A DNA stretch of 64,000 nucleotides from Megasphaera stantonii (lineage in GTDB: Bacteria > Bacillota > Negativicutes > Veillonellales > Megasphaeraceae), in NCBI RefSeq assembly GCF_003367905.1, contig NZ_CP029462.1, positions 620,001 through 684,000 of the forward strand, read 5' to 3'. The notes below the pieces were generated by a model. The model saw only the letters and a list, made by a program, of their open reading frames with translations. It was not told where the DNA came from and ran no database searches. The translations under genes and the position numbers were made by a program. Shown here piece by piece: positions 24,977-34,437 of this stretch. Numbering within the stretch: position 1 is the stretch's first letter; each line of letters begins with the position of its first letter.

Positions 24977-25008
24977 AGACAAATTTACTTGCAAAGGAAG
25001 ATAGCCAT

Positions 25009-25944
25009 ATGCCCATTAAAATTACAGACGGCCTGTCGGCCAAAGAACTGCTTCATGAAGAAGGAATTTTTACCATAGACAAGGGCTCGGCCCTCCATCA
25101 GGATATCCGCCCCCTCCGCATCCTCATCCTCAATCTCATGCCCCTGAAAAAACCGACGGAACTGCAGCTCCTCCGCCTGCTCGGCGATTCGCCCCTCCAG
25201 GTTGAAGTAGATTTCTGCCGCACGACGAGCCATGAAAGCGTTCATACAGACCCGTCGTATTTGGAGCAAAATTACTATACCTTCGACGACATTAAGAATA
25301 ACTATTACGACGGCCTGATCATCACCGGCGCGCCTGTCGAGCAGATTCCCTTCGAAGACGTCGACTACTGGCCCGAGCTGACGACGTATCTGGACTGGTC
25401 TGCAGGGCACGCCTTTTCCACCTTGTATTTCTGCTGGGGCGCACAGGCGGCTCTCTATCATTATTACGGCGTCGAAAAGCGCCTGCTGCCGGAAAAATTA
25501 TTTGGCATCTTCGAATACCAGCTCACGCAGAAAGGCCATCCCCTCCTGCGCGGCTTCGACGACAGGTATTTCATTCCCCAATCCCGTCACACCGCCATCG
25601 ACGATATCAAGGTGTACAACACGCCGGCCCTGGACATCTTATCCCGTTCTCCGGAAAATGGCATCAACATCATCGGCACCGCCGACCATCGTCGCTTTTT
25701 CGTCCTCGGTCACTTCGAATACGACCGGCGGACGCTGGAAACCGAATACCTGCGCGACAAAAACAAAGGCTTGCCCATCAGCGTTCCCAAACATTACTAT
25801 CCCAAGGACAACGACAAGAACCGCCCGGTCTTCACCTGGTGCAGCTACGCCCATCTGTTCTACCATAACTGGCTCAATATCGTATATCAGGAAACGCCGT
25901 ACTGCCTGGAGGACATCGGCCGCGGAAAATTCTGCGTCCGCTGA
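25009..25944 (+). CDS. metAA: Homoserine O-acetyltransferase (MetA fold)
   Basis: Acylates homoserine in the first committed step of methionine synthesis. The 311-residue length fits the MetA family. The catalytic Cys142 lies in YFCWGAQAALYHYYG, and HFEYDRRTLETEY supplies the conserved C-terminal block. Residue 111 is Glu (TGAPVEQIPFEDV). In studied MetA enzymes Glu111 selects acetyl-CoA and Gly111 succinyl-CoA, so this should be an acetyltransferase, matching MetY. The ATG follows GCAAAGGAAG. A terminator follows. Confidence 0.93.
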   Translation: MPIKITDGLSAKELLHEEGIFTIDKGSALHQDIRPLRILILNLMPLKKPTELQLLRLLGDSPLQVEVDFCRTTSHESVHTDPSYLEQNYYTFDDIKNNYYDGLIITGAPVEQIPFEDVDYWPELTTYLDWSAGHAFSTLYFCWGAQAALYHYYGVEKRLLPEKLFGIFEYQLTQKGHPLLRGFDDRYFIPQSRHTAIDDIKVYNTPALDILSRSPENGINIIGTADHRRFFVLGHFEYDRRTLETEYLRDKNKGLPISVPKHYYPKDNDKNRPVFTWCSYAHLFYHNWLNIVYQETPYCLEDIGRGKFCVR

Positions 25945-25968
25945 CAGCCGGCACGGCTCCTGCATACA

Positions 25969-26014
25969 GAAAAGGCTGGATACCTTCTGCCGTATCCAGC
26001 CCTTTCGTTTCGTA
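25969..26014 (+). terminator. Terminator of metY-metA
   Basis: AAAGGCTGGATAC pairs with GTATCCAGCCCTTT, followed by CGTTTCG; the T-run is imperfect. It may also serve the converging upp gene. Confidence 0.7.
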
Positions 26015-26037
26015 TATCCAATATAGAATGGTTCTTG

Positions 26038-26661
26038 TTACTTCGTGCCGAAAATCCTGTCGCCGGCGTCGCCGAGGCCGGGAACGATATAGCCGTGTTC
26101 ATTCAGCGTATCGTCCAGAGCGGCCACGTAAATGCGCACGTCCGGGTGATCCTTATTGACCCGCTGCACGCCCTGAGGCGCCGCAACGAGGCACATGAGC
26201 TTAATATTCTGCACGCCCTTGTCCTTCAGCAGGGTAATCGCCGCCGACGCGCTGCCGCCCGTAGCCAGCATGGGGTCGACGATGATGAAATCGCGGTCCT
26301 GCACATCGGGCAGCTTGCAGTAATATTCGACGGGCTCCAGCGTTTCCGGATCCCGGTACAGCCCGATATGACCAACTCTGGCCATGGGAATTAAATTGAG
26401 CAGGCCCTGCACCATGCCCAGACCGGCGCGAAGAACGGGCACGATGCCCAGCTTCTTGCCGCTGATCTGTTTTCCCGTCGTCGGCGCGACAGGAGTCTCA
26501 ATGGCAATATCTTCCAGCGGCAAATCCCGCGTAATTTCATACCCCATGAGCATCGTAATTTCTTCCAGCAAATTGCGGAAATCAGTAGAACCGGTTTCCT
26601 TCTTCCGCATCAGCGTCACCTTGTGCTGAATCAGCGGGTGATCCATTACCTGTACCTGCAT
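26038..26661 (-). CDS. upp: Uracil phosphoribosyltransferase
   Basis: Salvages uracil to UMP with PRPP. The 207-residue form starting at 26661 matches the family length and has AAGGGAG 11 bases upstream; the TTG reading extending to 26682 overlaps that site. The PRPP-binding motif is [18 protein letters not shown], and the C-terminal [11 protein letters not shown] is the uracil-binding hood. It follows rpiB by 21 bases. Confidence 0.97.
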   Translation of the reverse strand: MQVQVMDHPLIQHKVTLMRKKETGSTDFRNLLEEITMLMGYEITRDLPLEDIAIETPVAPTTGKQISGKKLGIVPVLRAGLGMVQGLLNLIPMARVGHIGLYRDPETLEPVEYYCKLPDVQDRDFIIVDPMLATGGSASAAITLLKDKGVQNIKLMCLVAAPQGVQRVNKDHPDVRIYVAALDDTLNEHGYIVPGLGDAGDRIFGTK

Positions 26662-26682
26662 ACTCTGCGGCTCCCTTCCCAA

Positions 26683-27120
26683 TTATTTGTCCATTTCCGT
26701 AATCATCGCAACGCGGTCGGCATGACGGCCGCCGTCGAAACCCGTCGTCAAGAAGACCCGCACGATTTCTCTGGCAACGCCCGGCCCGATGACCCGGCCG
26801 CCCATGGTCAGGATATTGGCGTCATTGTGGCGGCGGCAATATTCCGCCGAGAACAAGTCGTGGCACAAAGCGGCGCGGATGCCGTGCACCTTATTCGCCG
26901 CAATGCCGATGCCGATACCCGTACCGCAGAACAGGATGCCCCGGTCAAAGGTACCGTCCGCTACGGCTTCGGCCACCTTTTTGGCGACTTCCGGGTAATC
27001 GCACCGTTCGCCCGTGAGGGTACCATAATCGGTAAATTCGATTCCCTGTTCGTTCAAATATTCCTTGATGTTTTCTTTCAAATCAAAGCCGCCGTGATCA
27101 GCGCCAAGTACTAATTTCAT
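26683..27120 (-). CDS. rpiB: Ribose-5-phosphate isomerase B
   Basis: Interconverts ribose-5-phosphate and ribulose-5-phosphate in the pentose phosphate pathway. The 145-residue RpiB has VLGADHGGFDLKENI at the start and the catalytic Cys in FCGTGIGIGIAANKVHGIRAALCHD. AGGAGGAACGACG precedes the ATG. It begins a short operon with upp, linking ribose phosphate to PRPP use. Confidence 0.97.
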   Translation of the reverse strand: MKLVLGADHGGFDLKENIKEYLNEQGIEFTDYGTLTGERCDYPEVAKKVAEAVADGTFDRGILFCGTGIGIGIAANKVHGIRAALCHDLFSAEYCRRHNDANILTMGGRVIGPGVAREIVRVFLTTGFDGGRHADRVAMITEMDK

Positions 27121-27211
27121 CGTCGTTCCTCCTTATGTCTCCGGACATGTTATATATAGTATATATTCATTATACTCTGTAATAGAGAAGATGAACAGAT
27201 TGAAATACAAT

Positions 27212-28261
27212 TTATAAGATGATGACGTTGCCGCCGGCAGCTTTCTTCATGCGGTTCATGATCGCCATGCCCAAGCCGTCTCCATCGACGCCTTCCGCTA
27301 AAATGAGATCCACCTTGTCCGTATCGAAGGACAACAGCCCCGTATACAGCTGGTTGGCCAGGGCCGCCTTATCGCCTCGCCGGCCCCATATGTACATATC
27401 GTCTTTCGGGAAATGAGCGCCCACTTCCTGGCTGACTAAAAATCCAACGGTTTTTCCATCGGCTAATGCGTCTTCATACAAGTCTTTCAACTTGGCCGTT
27501 ACGGCTGCTTCCGTGCCTACGACGACGGTCATCGGAGCCGACGGAGCGTAATGGCGGTATTTCATACCCGGAGCTTTCGGGGCGCCCTGGCCGGTCACTA
27601 AGTTCGTATCCAGACGCACGTACGTGACGACTTCCTTCAGCATGTCCATCGTAATGCCGCCCGGCCGGAGAATCGTAACGGAATCTTCTCCGTCGCATTC
27701 GACGATCGTCGATTCGACGCCGATGCAGCAGGGCCCTCCATCGATAACCATGTCGACGCGGCCGTCCATGTCGTGCATGACTTCTTCCGCCGTCGTCGGA
27801 CTGGGACGGGTCGATAAATTGGCACTCGGGCCGGCAACGGGAACGTCGGCGCAGCGCAGGAAGGCCCGGCATATGTCGTGATCCGGGCAGCGCAAGGCGA
27901 CTGTATCTAAGCCGCCCGTAGCCGCGTCGGGAACCTGGGGCTGCCGGGGAAAGATAATCGTCAGCGGCCCGGGCCAAAAGCGATCCATCAGCTTTTTCGC
28001 CGTCGGCGTAATGCAGGCCGCCACCTTTTCCGCCCCCTGCTGATCCGGCACTGTTAAAATCAGCGGATTGTCGCTGGGCCGGCCTTTCGCGGCGTATATG
28101 CTCCGGCAGGCGTCGGCATTGAGACCGTTGGCGCCGATGCCGTACACCGTTTCCGTCGGAAACACGACCAACCCTCCGGCACGTATAATGCGCCCCGCTT
28201 CTTCCAGTACGGCTTTATCTTTTTCGATGTCTGTAATGTGTACAAGTTTTGTCTGTTTCAT
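27212..28261 (-). CDS. tsaC: L-threonylcarbamoyladenylate synthase (Sua5/TsaC)
   Basis: Forms threonylcarbamoyl-AMP from threonine, bicarbonate and ATP, the first step of tRNA t6A37. The 349-residue length indicates the Sua5 form: the YrdC/TsaC domain (about 10-205, with VVFPTETVYGIGANG, KGRPSDNPL and PSANLSTRPSPTTAEEV) plus a C-terminal Sua5 domain (KAPGMKYRHYAPSAPM then about 240-349). It starts one base after the prmC stop, so it is translationally coupled. The other t6A genes are at 50-52.6 kb. Confidence 0.96.
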   Translation of the reverse strand: MKQTKLVHITDIEKDKAVLEEAGRIIRAGGLVVFPTETVYGIGANGLNADACRSIYAAKGRPSDNPLILTVPDQQGAEKVAACITPTAKKLMDRFWPGPLTIIFPRQPQVPDAATGGLDTVALRCPDHDICRAFLRCADVPVAGPSANLSTRPSPTTAEEVMHDMDGRVDMVIDGGPCCIGVESTIVECDGEDSVTILRPGGITMDMLKEVVTYVRLDTNLVTGQGAPKAPGMKYRHYAPSAPMTVVVGTEAAVTAKLKDLYEDALADGKTVGFLVSQEVGAHFPKDDMYIWGRRGDKAALANQLYTGLLSFDTDKVDLILAEGVDGDGLGMAIMNRMKKAAGGNVIIL

Positions 28262-29128
28262 CTACATCTGCTCTTTTCGTATAAATAAGATAACCCGTTC
28301 TATTCCGCCGTAATCAGTTACGGTTTTCTTATGACGGTAGGCTCCCGTATTCGTAAAGATACGCACGACGTCTTCCGTCTGGCCCACGCCTATTTCTACG
28401 GCGCAGCAGCCGCCAGGCCGCAGAAAGGCCTGAGATTGCTCCGCAATGCGCCGGTAAGCGTCGAGCCCGTCGTCGCCGCCGAACAGCGCCTGCGGCGGAT
28501 CGTAGCGGACTTCCGGCTGGAGCCGCTCCATGTCGTCCCGCGTCAAGTACGGCGGATTCGATACGATCCAATCAAAACGCTGCTCCGGCAGGGCGGCGCA
28601 CACGTCGCTTTCCACCCAGGTCACGCGGTCGGCCAATCCCAGGGCCTCGCCGTTTTGACGAGCGACAGCCAGCGCCTGGGGAGAAATATCGACGCCCGTA
28701 CCTGCCGTCTCGGGCAGGTAATGAAGAAGGCTCAGGATAATCGCGCCGCTTCCCGTGCCGATATCCAATATCGACGCCGGCGGCTGAGATTTCGCCGCAT
28801 CCAGCATCGTCTCGACGAGCATTTCTGTCTCCGGGCGCGGCACCAGCACGTCCGTCGTAACCCGGAAGTCGAGTCCCATAAAGGCCTTCGTGCCTAAAAT
28901 ATGGGCGACGGACAGGCGGCCGGCCCGTTTTTTGACCATTTCCCGGTACGCCGCCAGCTCCGGCGGATTCATGGGCTGGTCGTAGTGGGCATATAAATAA
29001 ATTCGTTCCTTCTGCAGGACGTGAGCCAGCAATATTTCCGCGTCCAAACGGGGCGTATCGACGCCTTTCTGGGCAAAATATTCCTGCGTCCACTGCAGGA
29101 GACTCCCGATAGTCCACAACTTACTCAT
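28262..29128 (-). CDS. prmC: Protein-(glutamine-N5) methyltransferase, release-factor-specific
   Basis: Methylates the glutamine of the GGQ motif of release factors using SAM. The 288-residue enzyme has the SAM-binding [22 protein letters not shown] and the substrate-binding NPPYLTRDD. The N-terminal helical bundle (residues 1-90) is typical of PrmC. It overlaps the end of prfA by 8 bases, the standard coupling with its substrate gene. Confidence 0.96.
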   Translation of the reverse strand: MSKLWTIGSLLQWTQEYFAQKGVDTPRLDAEILLAHVLQKERIYLYAHYDQPMNPPELAAYREMVKKRAGRLSVAHILGTKAFMGLDFRVTTDVLVPRPETEMLVETMLDAAKSQPPASILDIGTGSGAIILSLLHYLPETAGTGVDISPQALAVARQNGEALGLADRVTWVESDVCAALPEQRFDWIVSNPPYLTRDDMERLQPEVRYDPPQALFGGDDGLDAYRRIAEQSQAFLRPGGCCAVEIGVGQTEDVVRIFTNTGAYRHKKTVTDYGGIERVILFIRKEQM

Positions 29129-30203
29129 GATTTTCTTCTTTCATGAGCTCGGCCCGGCGGGCTTCAGCCAAAGCCTGTATGAATTCGTCGATATCGCCGT
29201 TCAAAATATTTTCCAGCTTATACAGCGTCAGGTTAATGCGGTGGTCTGTCACGCGGCCCTGGGGGAAGTTATAGGTACGGATTCGCTCGCTCCGGTCGCC
29301 TGTGCCGACCTGGCTGCGCCGTTCCTCCGTAATTTCTGCGTCGGCAGCCTGCTGGGCCTGGTCCAGCAGCCGTGCCTTTAATACCCGCATCGCCTTGGCC
29401 CGGTTTTCCAGCTGCGACCGTTCGTCCTGGCATTCTACAACCATGCCTGTCGGAATATGGGTCATGCGCACAGCCGAACTCGTCTTATTGACGTGCTGGC
29501 CGCCGGCGCCGCTGGCACGGAAATAGTCGACGCGGACGTCATCCATGTTCAAATCGACTTCTACGTCTTCTGCTTCCGGCAGGACGGCGACAGTCGCCGT
29601 CGACGTGTGAATACGGCCGCCGGCTTCCGTCACCGGCACGCGCTGTACGCGGTGCACGCCTGATTCGTATTTCAGCTTGCCGAACACGCCCGAGCCTTCA
29701 ACGGAAAAGATGACTTCCTTAAAGCCGCCCAGCTCCGGAGCGTTGGAGCTGATAATGCTCGCCTTCCAGCCGGGCTGTTTTTCAATATATTTCATATACA
29801 TGCGGAACAAATCCCCGGCGAACAGCGCCGCTTCATCGCCGCCGGCGCCGCCGCGGATTTCCATGATGACGTTTTTATCATCCCTCGGGTCCTTGGGCAG
29901 CATGAGGATATGGAGCTGTTCTTCCAGCTCGGCCAATTCCTTAGACGTTTCGCCGAGTTCTTCCTTCGCCATGGCGATGAGGTCGGCATCGCTGTCCGGA
30001 TCGTTCAGGATGTCCTTATCTCCCTCGACGGTATTGGCGACTTCCTTATATTTCCGGAATGTTTCTACCAGCGGCATGAGCGACGCGTGTTCCTTTGTCA
30101 GCTTCTGCCATTCGTCCTGTCGGGCAATGACCGACGGGTCGCTGATGCGCTGCTCCAAATCCATGAATTTATTTTCCACGTCCTGCACTTTATCAATAAA
30201 CAC
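29121..30203 (-). CDS. prfA: Peptide chain release factor 1
   Basis: Terminates translation at UAA and UAG. The 360-residue RF1 shows GGQ in [13 protein letters not shown], which presents the glutamine methylated by PrmC, and the stop-codon-reading tripeptide P-V-T in [19 protein letters not shown]. PxT identifies RF1 rather than RF2 (SPF). It is the third gene of the rpmE-yqhQ-prfA-prmC-tsaC block. Confidence 0.98.
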   Translation of the reverse strand: MFIDKVQDVENKFMDLEQRISDPSVIARQDEWQKLTKEHASLMPLVETFRKYKEVANTVEGDKDILNDPDSDADLIAMAKEELGETSKELAELEEQLHILMLPKDPRDDKNVIMEIRGGAGGDEAALFAGDLFRMYMKYIEKQPGWKASIISSNAPELGGFKEVIFSVEGSGVFGKLKYESGVHRVQRVPVTEAGGRIHTSTATVAVLPEAEDVEVDLNMDDVRVDYFRASGAGGQHVNKTSSAVRMTHIPTGMVVECQDERSQLENRAKAMRVLKARLLDQAQQAADAEITEERRSQVGTGDRSERIRTYNFPQGRVTDHRINLTLYKLENILNGDIDEFIQALAEARRAELMKEENHE

Positions 30204-30236
30204 CTGTATCTCTCTCCCATCCTATGCGTATATCCC

Positions 30237-31133
30237 CTAGCGAAGGTCCAAATCGGCCTGCTCTTCCTTCTTTTCTTCCGGCTTAGCCGCTTCCAGAGCC
30301 CGAATAGCAACTTCAATCTGGTCGTCGTGGGGCTCTCTCGTTGTCAAATACTGCAGCCACAGGCCCGGCTTGAACAAGGTCTGCAGCAGCTGGCTTTCCG
30401 TCCGGCTGGCCAGCCGTATCATTTCATAGCTGATTCCGGCTACGACGGGCATGAGGACGATGCGCGACGCGACGCGTTCCAGCAGGCTGGGCCAGCCCAA
30501 AAAGGCAAATACGAAAATCGACACAACCATGACGATGAGCAGGAAATTCGTACCGCAGCGCGGGTGAAGGCGGCTGTGGCGGCGGACATTTTCCACCGTC
30601 AGCTCCTGTCCCGATTCGTAGGTCCAGATCGTCTTGTGCTCGGCTCCGTGGTATTCAAATACGCGCCGAATATCTTTCGTCAGAGATATGCCCCATATAT
30701 ACAATAAAAAGATAGCCAGCCGCAGCACGCCTTCTACAATATTCATCCACACGGCGCTGTGCTCAATGCCGGGAATAAATTTGACGGCGTACGTCGGGAT
30801 AAGCAAAAAAAAGACGATAGCCAATACGATGGAAAAGGCCATCGTCAGAGCCATTTCCGTGTTGGTAATCTGTTCGTCTTCCTCTCCGGCAGCCTGCGCC
30901 GAATAGGACAAGCTCTTCATGCCGTATACCAGCGACTCGCACAGGGCGACGGTGCCGCGCAGGAAGGGCTTTTTCAGTATCGGATACCGCTCCGTAATTG
31001 AATGGACCGTATCCTTTTTTACGGTAATCTCGCCGGACGGCGTTCGGACCGCCGTGGCAATATACTCGGGGCCGCGCATCATGACGCCTTCGATGACGGC
31101 CTGTCCGCCTACATATATCTTCGTCTGCTTCAC
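30237..31133 (-). CDS. yqhQ: DUF1385 membrane protein, YqhQ-like
   Basis: A 298-residue membrane protein of the DUF1385 family, common next to prfA in Firmicutes. It starts YVGGQAVIEGVMMRGPEYIATAVR, has several hydrophobic segments (about 95-160 and 200-245) and the conserved FEYHGAEHKTIWTYESG and HPRCGTNFLLIVM motifs. The conserved His, Glu and Cys suggest a metal or enzymatic site, but its biochemical role is not known to me. Confidence 0.9.
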   Translation of the reverse strand: MKQTKIYVGGQAVIEGVMMRGPEYIATAVRTPSGEITVKKDTVHSITERYPILKKPFLRGTVALCESLVYGMKSLSYSAQAAGEEDEQITNTEMALTMAFSIVLAIVFFLLIPTYAVKFIPGIEHSAVWMNIVEGVLRLAIFLLYIWGISLTKDIRRVFEYHGAEHKTIWTYESGQELTVENVRRHSRLHPRCGTNFLLIVMVVSIFVFAFLGWPSLLERVASRIVLMPVVAGISYEMIRLASRTESQLLQTLFKPGLWLQYLTTREPHDDQIEVAIRALEAAKPEEKKEEQADLDLR

Positions 31134-31157
31134 TGCTTGTCCCCCTTATTTATTTCT

Positions 31158-31197
31158 GCATATACAAAGAGAGCAGAGCATCGCTGCTCTGCCGCCA
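31158..31197 (-). terminator. Attenuating terminator between rpmE and yqhQ
   Basis: On the minus strand GCAGAGCA pairs with TGCTCTGC across a four-base loop, followed by TCTCTTTG. The T tract is weak, so it may reduce rather than stop read-through into yqhQ-prfA. Confidence 0.6.
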
Positions 31198-31209
31198 ACT
31201 TTGTACTTC

Positions 31210-31416
31210 TTATTTAGCTTTTTTACCATAACGTTTATTGAACTGTTCGATACGGCCGCGAGCCTGCTGTGCACGCTGCTGACCCGTAAAGAACGGATGG
31301 CATTTAGAGCAAATTTCAACGCGCAGTTCGGATTTCGTCGAACCGGTTTCAAACGTATTGCCGCAAGCGCACGTAACTACGGCAGTGCCGTACTTCGGAT
31401 GAATACCTTCTTTCAC
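31210..31416 (-). CDS. rpmE: 50S ribosomal protein L31
   Basis: A 68-residue L31 with the zinc-binding cysteines CACGN...[10 protein letters not shown] (C+ form), so this organism's main L31 depends on zinc. AAAGAGGTGTG precedes the ATG. It leads the release-factor operon and is followed by a weak terminator. Confidence 0.97.
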   Translation of the reverse strand: MKEGIHPKYGTAVVTCACGNTFETGSTKSELRVEICSKCHPFFTGQQRAQQARGRIEQFNKRYGKKAK

Positions 31417-31531
31417 TATTCACACCTCTTTCTTATCTATCATACCAAACCTATGCTAAGATAGTATAGCATAGTGCCCCATGAAATGCAAGGACATAAA
31501 TTTACAAATTTTACGTCCCCTGTCCCGGACC

Positions 31532-32038
31532 TTATCTCCCATCCGGCCAAAGAAGCACGGCCTTTCCGGCCTCGCGGCTTTTCGCCACGTCGATAACCCG
31601 CTGGTTCGATGAGCCGCGGAAATACAATCCCGGGTCCTTCAGGGCGTCGACGAAGGGGCCGTCGACGAGGACATCGCAGGCCTCCAGCAGAGCTTTCCGA
31701 GCCGGCTGGGCCAGGATTTCTTCGTACAAAAATCCCGAATATACCCAGATGCTTTTTTCCGGCACGGCACGGCGAACGACCTGCACCAGCTCCAGCAGGT
31801 CTTCGGCATTTTCCATCGGCTCTCCGCCGAGAAGGGTCAGCCCGCTGTTCGTATCGTCCTGCAGATAGGATATGAGCCGTTCTGTTTCAGCCGCCGTCCA
31901 TTCGCTGCCGGCGTTAAAATCCTGATATTCTTCATTGAAGCAGTTGACGCAGTGCCGGCTGCAGCCCGTCACAAATACGGTCGCCCGTATGCCCGGACCG
32001 TTAGCGATGTCGTACTGCCTGATTTGTCCATATCTCAT
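31532..32038 (-). CDS. nrdG: Anaerobic ribonucleotide reductase activating protein
   Basis: A radical-SAM enzyme that installs the glycyl radical on NrdD. The 168-residue protein has the cluster motif C-x3-C-x2-C in TGCSRHCVNCFNEEYQ (about 29-40), followed by the SAM-binding LLGGEPM. It starts 12 bases after the nrdD stop; the pair is one operon. Confidence 0.96.
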   Translation of the reverse strand: MRYGQIRQYDIANGPGIRATVFVTGCSRHCVNCFNEEYQDFNAGSEWTAAETERLISYLQDDTNSGLTLLGGEPMENAEDLLELVQVVRRAVPEKSIWVYSGFLYEEILAQPARKALLEACDVLVDGPFVDALKDPGLYFRGSSNQRVIDVAKSREAGKAVLLWPDGR

Positions 32039-32049
32039 GACCCGGCCTC

Positions 32050-34200
32050 CTAGATATGCAGGACGCGGTTCTTAATTTCCTGCGTTCGCCCTTCGTTCCA
32101 GAAATTTTCTCCCAAATAACCGCAGGTCCGCCGGATAACCGTCAGCTTGGAGCGATCCCTGTTATGGCAGCGCGGGCATTCCCACTCGTTGTCGCCGTTG
32201 AGGACGATTTCCCCGTCAAAGCCACATTCGTGGCAGTAATCCAGCTTCGTGTTGAACTCGGCGTAAGTAATACGGTCGTAAATATATTGGATCATCGTCA
32301 GGACGGCAGGAATATTATGGGCCATGTTCGGGATTTCCGCATAGCTGATGCAGCCCCCTGTCGATTTATCTTCAAATTCCGCTTCAAATGCAAATTTGTC
32401 GAAGACGTTGATAGGCTCGCGGACGTCGACGTGGTAGCTGTTCGTATAGTACCCCTTGTCGGTCACGTCCTTAATGACGCCGAAACGGGCCGTATCGATT
32501 TTGCAGAAACGGTTCGTCAGGTTTTCCGCCGGCGTGCCGTACAGGGCGAAGCCGATGTTCGTTTCTTCCTTCCACCGCTTGATGTGGGCGTTGAATTCGT
32601 CCATGATGCGGTGGGCAAACCGCTTCCCTTCCGGAGCCGTATGGGAGCAGCCCTTCGTGAGAAGCGTCGCTTCATATATGCCGATATATCCCAGGGATAA
32701 GGTCGCATAGCCGCCGTACATAAATTTCTCAATCGACTCGCCCGGCTTGAGGCGTGCGATGGCTCCGTACTGCCAGTGGACGGGCGACACGTCAGACGTG
32801 ATCTTTTTGAGCAGCTCTACGCGCAGCAGCAGGGCCTTTTTGCAAAGCTCCAGCCGCTTATGGAGAATCTGGAAAAACTTGTCTTCGTCGCCGTCGGCCA
32901 GAATGCCGATTTGCGGCAGGTTAATCGACACGACGCCCATGTTGAAGCGGCCGTCAAATTTATACTTGCCGTTTTCGTCTTTCCAGGGGCTCAGAAAAGA
33001 GCGACAGCCCATGGGGCTGAACACGTTGCCTTCGTAGGTTTCGCGCATCTTCTTAGCCGAAATATAGTCGGGATACATGCGCTTAGCGGTGCATTCGGCA
33101 GCCAGCTCGGTCAGATAGAAATAAGGGCTGCCCTTGCGGACGTTGTGCTCGTCCAATACGTATATCAATTTCGGAAAGGCCGGCGTGACGTAGACGTTGG
33201 CCTCGTTTTTGATGCCCTGAATGCGCTGGCGCAACAGTTCCTCGTCGATGAGGGCCGCTTCCTTCGCGTATTCGTAGTCAGGCTGGAAATACATGAACAA
33301 GGTGACGAAGGGAGCCTGGCCGTTCGTGGTCATGAGCGTATTAATCTGGTACTGAATCGTCTGGATACCGTCCTTAATTTCCTTTTTCGTCCGCTTCCAG
33401 GCTATTTCTTCAGCCTTTTCCATATCCGGCTCGATGCCGTAAACTTCCTTCTGCTCTTCTACGACGGCTTCCATGTATTTATTGAAGGATTTGCGGACGT
33501 AAGGAGCCAAAATGCGGTCGATGCCGTTGATGGACTGGCCTCCGTACTGACCGCTGGCTACCTGGGCAATGATCTGCGTCGTCACCGTACAGGCTACCTG
33601 AAACGATTTCGGCGTGTCGATTTTCTTGCCGTTGATGACCGTGCCGTTGGCCAGCATGTCTTCCAGATTGATGAGGCAGCAGTTGAACATAGGTTGGATG
33701 ATGTAATCCATGTCGTGGAAATGAATGGCCCCGCTGTCATGAGCCTGGACGATATCGGCCGGAATGAGCTTGCGGCGGGCAATATCCTTGGACACCTCGC
33801 CGGCGATCAAATCGCGCTGCGTCGACACGACGTGGCCATTTTTATTGGAATTTTCATCAAGGACCTCGAGATTGGTATTGTTCAGCAGGCCGAAGACATC
33901 CGAATCAGTCGTATTGGTCTGGCGCTTGAAGGCCTGAATGGCTTTGTAATTTTCATAGGCCCGGGCCGTCGCCGGATTGTTGTATTGAATCAGGCGGTAA
34001 TACACCTGATCTTCAATGGCATATATGGTCATATCCTTGTGCATGGTCGAGGCATAGGCTTCAATCTCCCTGGCGATTTTCTCCGCCTGGCCCTCTTCAT
34101 AAATGCCGCTGCTGCTGTTCATGGCTTTTTCTATAGCCGCGACGATTTTATTGCGGTCAAAGGGCGCTCTCTGCCCGTTGCGCTTGATGACTTCCAACAT
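32050..34200 (-). CDS. nrdD: Anaerobic ribonucleoside-triphosphate reductase
   Basis: Reduces NTPs to dNTPs without oxygen. The 716-residue form starting at 34200 is preferred because GGAGG lies 7 bases upstream. An N-terminal ATP cone (MLEVIKRNGQRAPFDRNKI) provides allosteric control. The C-terminus has a zinc site of two CxxC pairs (CHECG and CPRCH) and the glycyl-radical loop RRTCGYLGENFWNEGRTQEI. Co-encoded with nrdG. As the only ribonucleotide reductase in the window it fits an anaerobe. Confidence 0.97.
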   Translation of the reverse strand: MLEVIKRNGQRAPFDRNKIVAAIEKAMNSSSGIYEEGQAEKIAREIEAYASTMHKDMTIYAIEDQVYYRLIQYNNPATARAYENYKAIQAFKRQTNTTDSDVFGLLNNTNLEVLDENSNKNGHVVSTQRDLIAGEVSKDIARRKLIPADIVQAHDSGAIHFHDMDYIIQPMFNCCLINLEDMLANGTVINGKKIDTPKSFQVACTVTTQIIAQVASGQYGGQSINGIDRILAPYVRKSFNKYMEAVVEEQKEVYGIEPDMEKAEEIAWKRTKKEIKDGIQTIQYQINTLMTTNGQAPFVTLFMYFQPDYEYAKEAALIDEELLRQRIQGIKNEANVYVTPAFPKLIYVLDEHNVRKGSPYFYLTELAAECTAKRMYPDYISAKKMRETYEGNVFSPMGCRSFLSPWKDENGKYKFDGRFNMGVVSINLPQIGILADGDEDKFFQILHKRLELCKKALLLRVELLKKITSDVSPVHWQYGAIARLKPGESIEKFMYGGYATLSLGYIGIYEATLLTKGCSHTAPEGKRFAHRIMDEFNAHIKRWKEETNIGFALYGTPAENLTNRFCKIDTARFGVIKDVTDKGYYTNSYHVDVREPINVFDKFAFEAEFEDKSTGGCISYAEIPNMAHNIPAVLTMIQYIYDRITYAEFNTKLDYCHECGFDGEIVLNGDNEWECPRCHNRDRSKLTVIRRTCGYLGENFWNEGRTQEIKNRVLHI

Positions 34201-34296
34201 GTGCATACCTCCCATGATATAGTGTATATTTACCTAAAAATCAACGCTGCATATACAATATATATGATTTCCCTTTCGTAAAACAGTGCACACCCA

Positions 34297-34321
34297 TATT
34301 ACTATATCTGGTATATGTTGT
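34297..34321. promoter_or_regulatory. Possible NrdR-type operator upstream of nrdDG
   Basis: An AT-rich near-palindrome with CATATTAC and GGTATATG arms lies about 100 bases before nrdD, roughly resembling the NrdR box pattern ACACwATATATwGTGT. The match is weak and the second box is not clear, so this is a candidate only. Confidence 0.25.
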
Positions 34322-34362
34322 CAATCGCCCAATACTTGATACTGTTGTTATCAAGTCCTATC

Positions 34363-34412
34363 AAAAAGAGCGGCAAGCCTTCAAAAAACTGCGTTTCTGA
34401 AAGCCTGCCGCC
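34363..34412 (-). terminator. Terminator downstream of tcdA
   Basis: On the minus strand GCGGCAGGCTTTCA pairs (with G-U wobbles) with TTGAAGGCTTGCCGC, followed by TCTTTTT. Confidence 0.8.
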
Positions 34413-34437
34413 TGTGTATAACTCGATAAAAAATTTT

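Noticed and set aside
32776-34281. 501-codon plus-strand frame antisense to nrdD
   Set aside because: A mirror-frame artefact of the GC-rich nrdD gene; its sequence shows no known motif and no site precedes its start.
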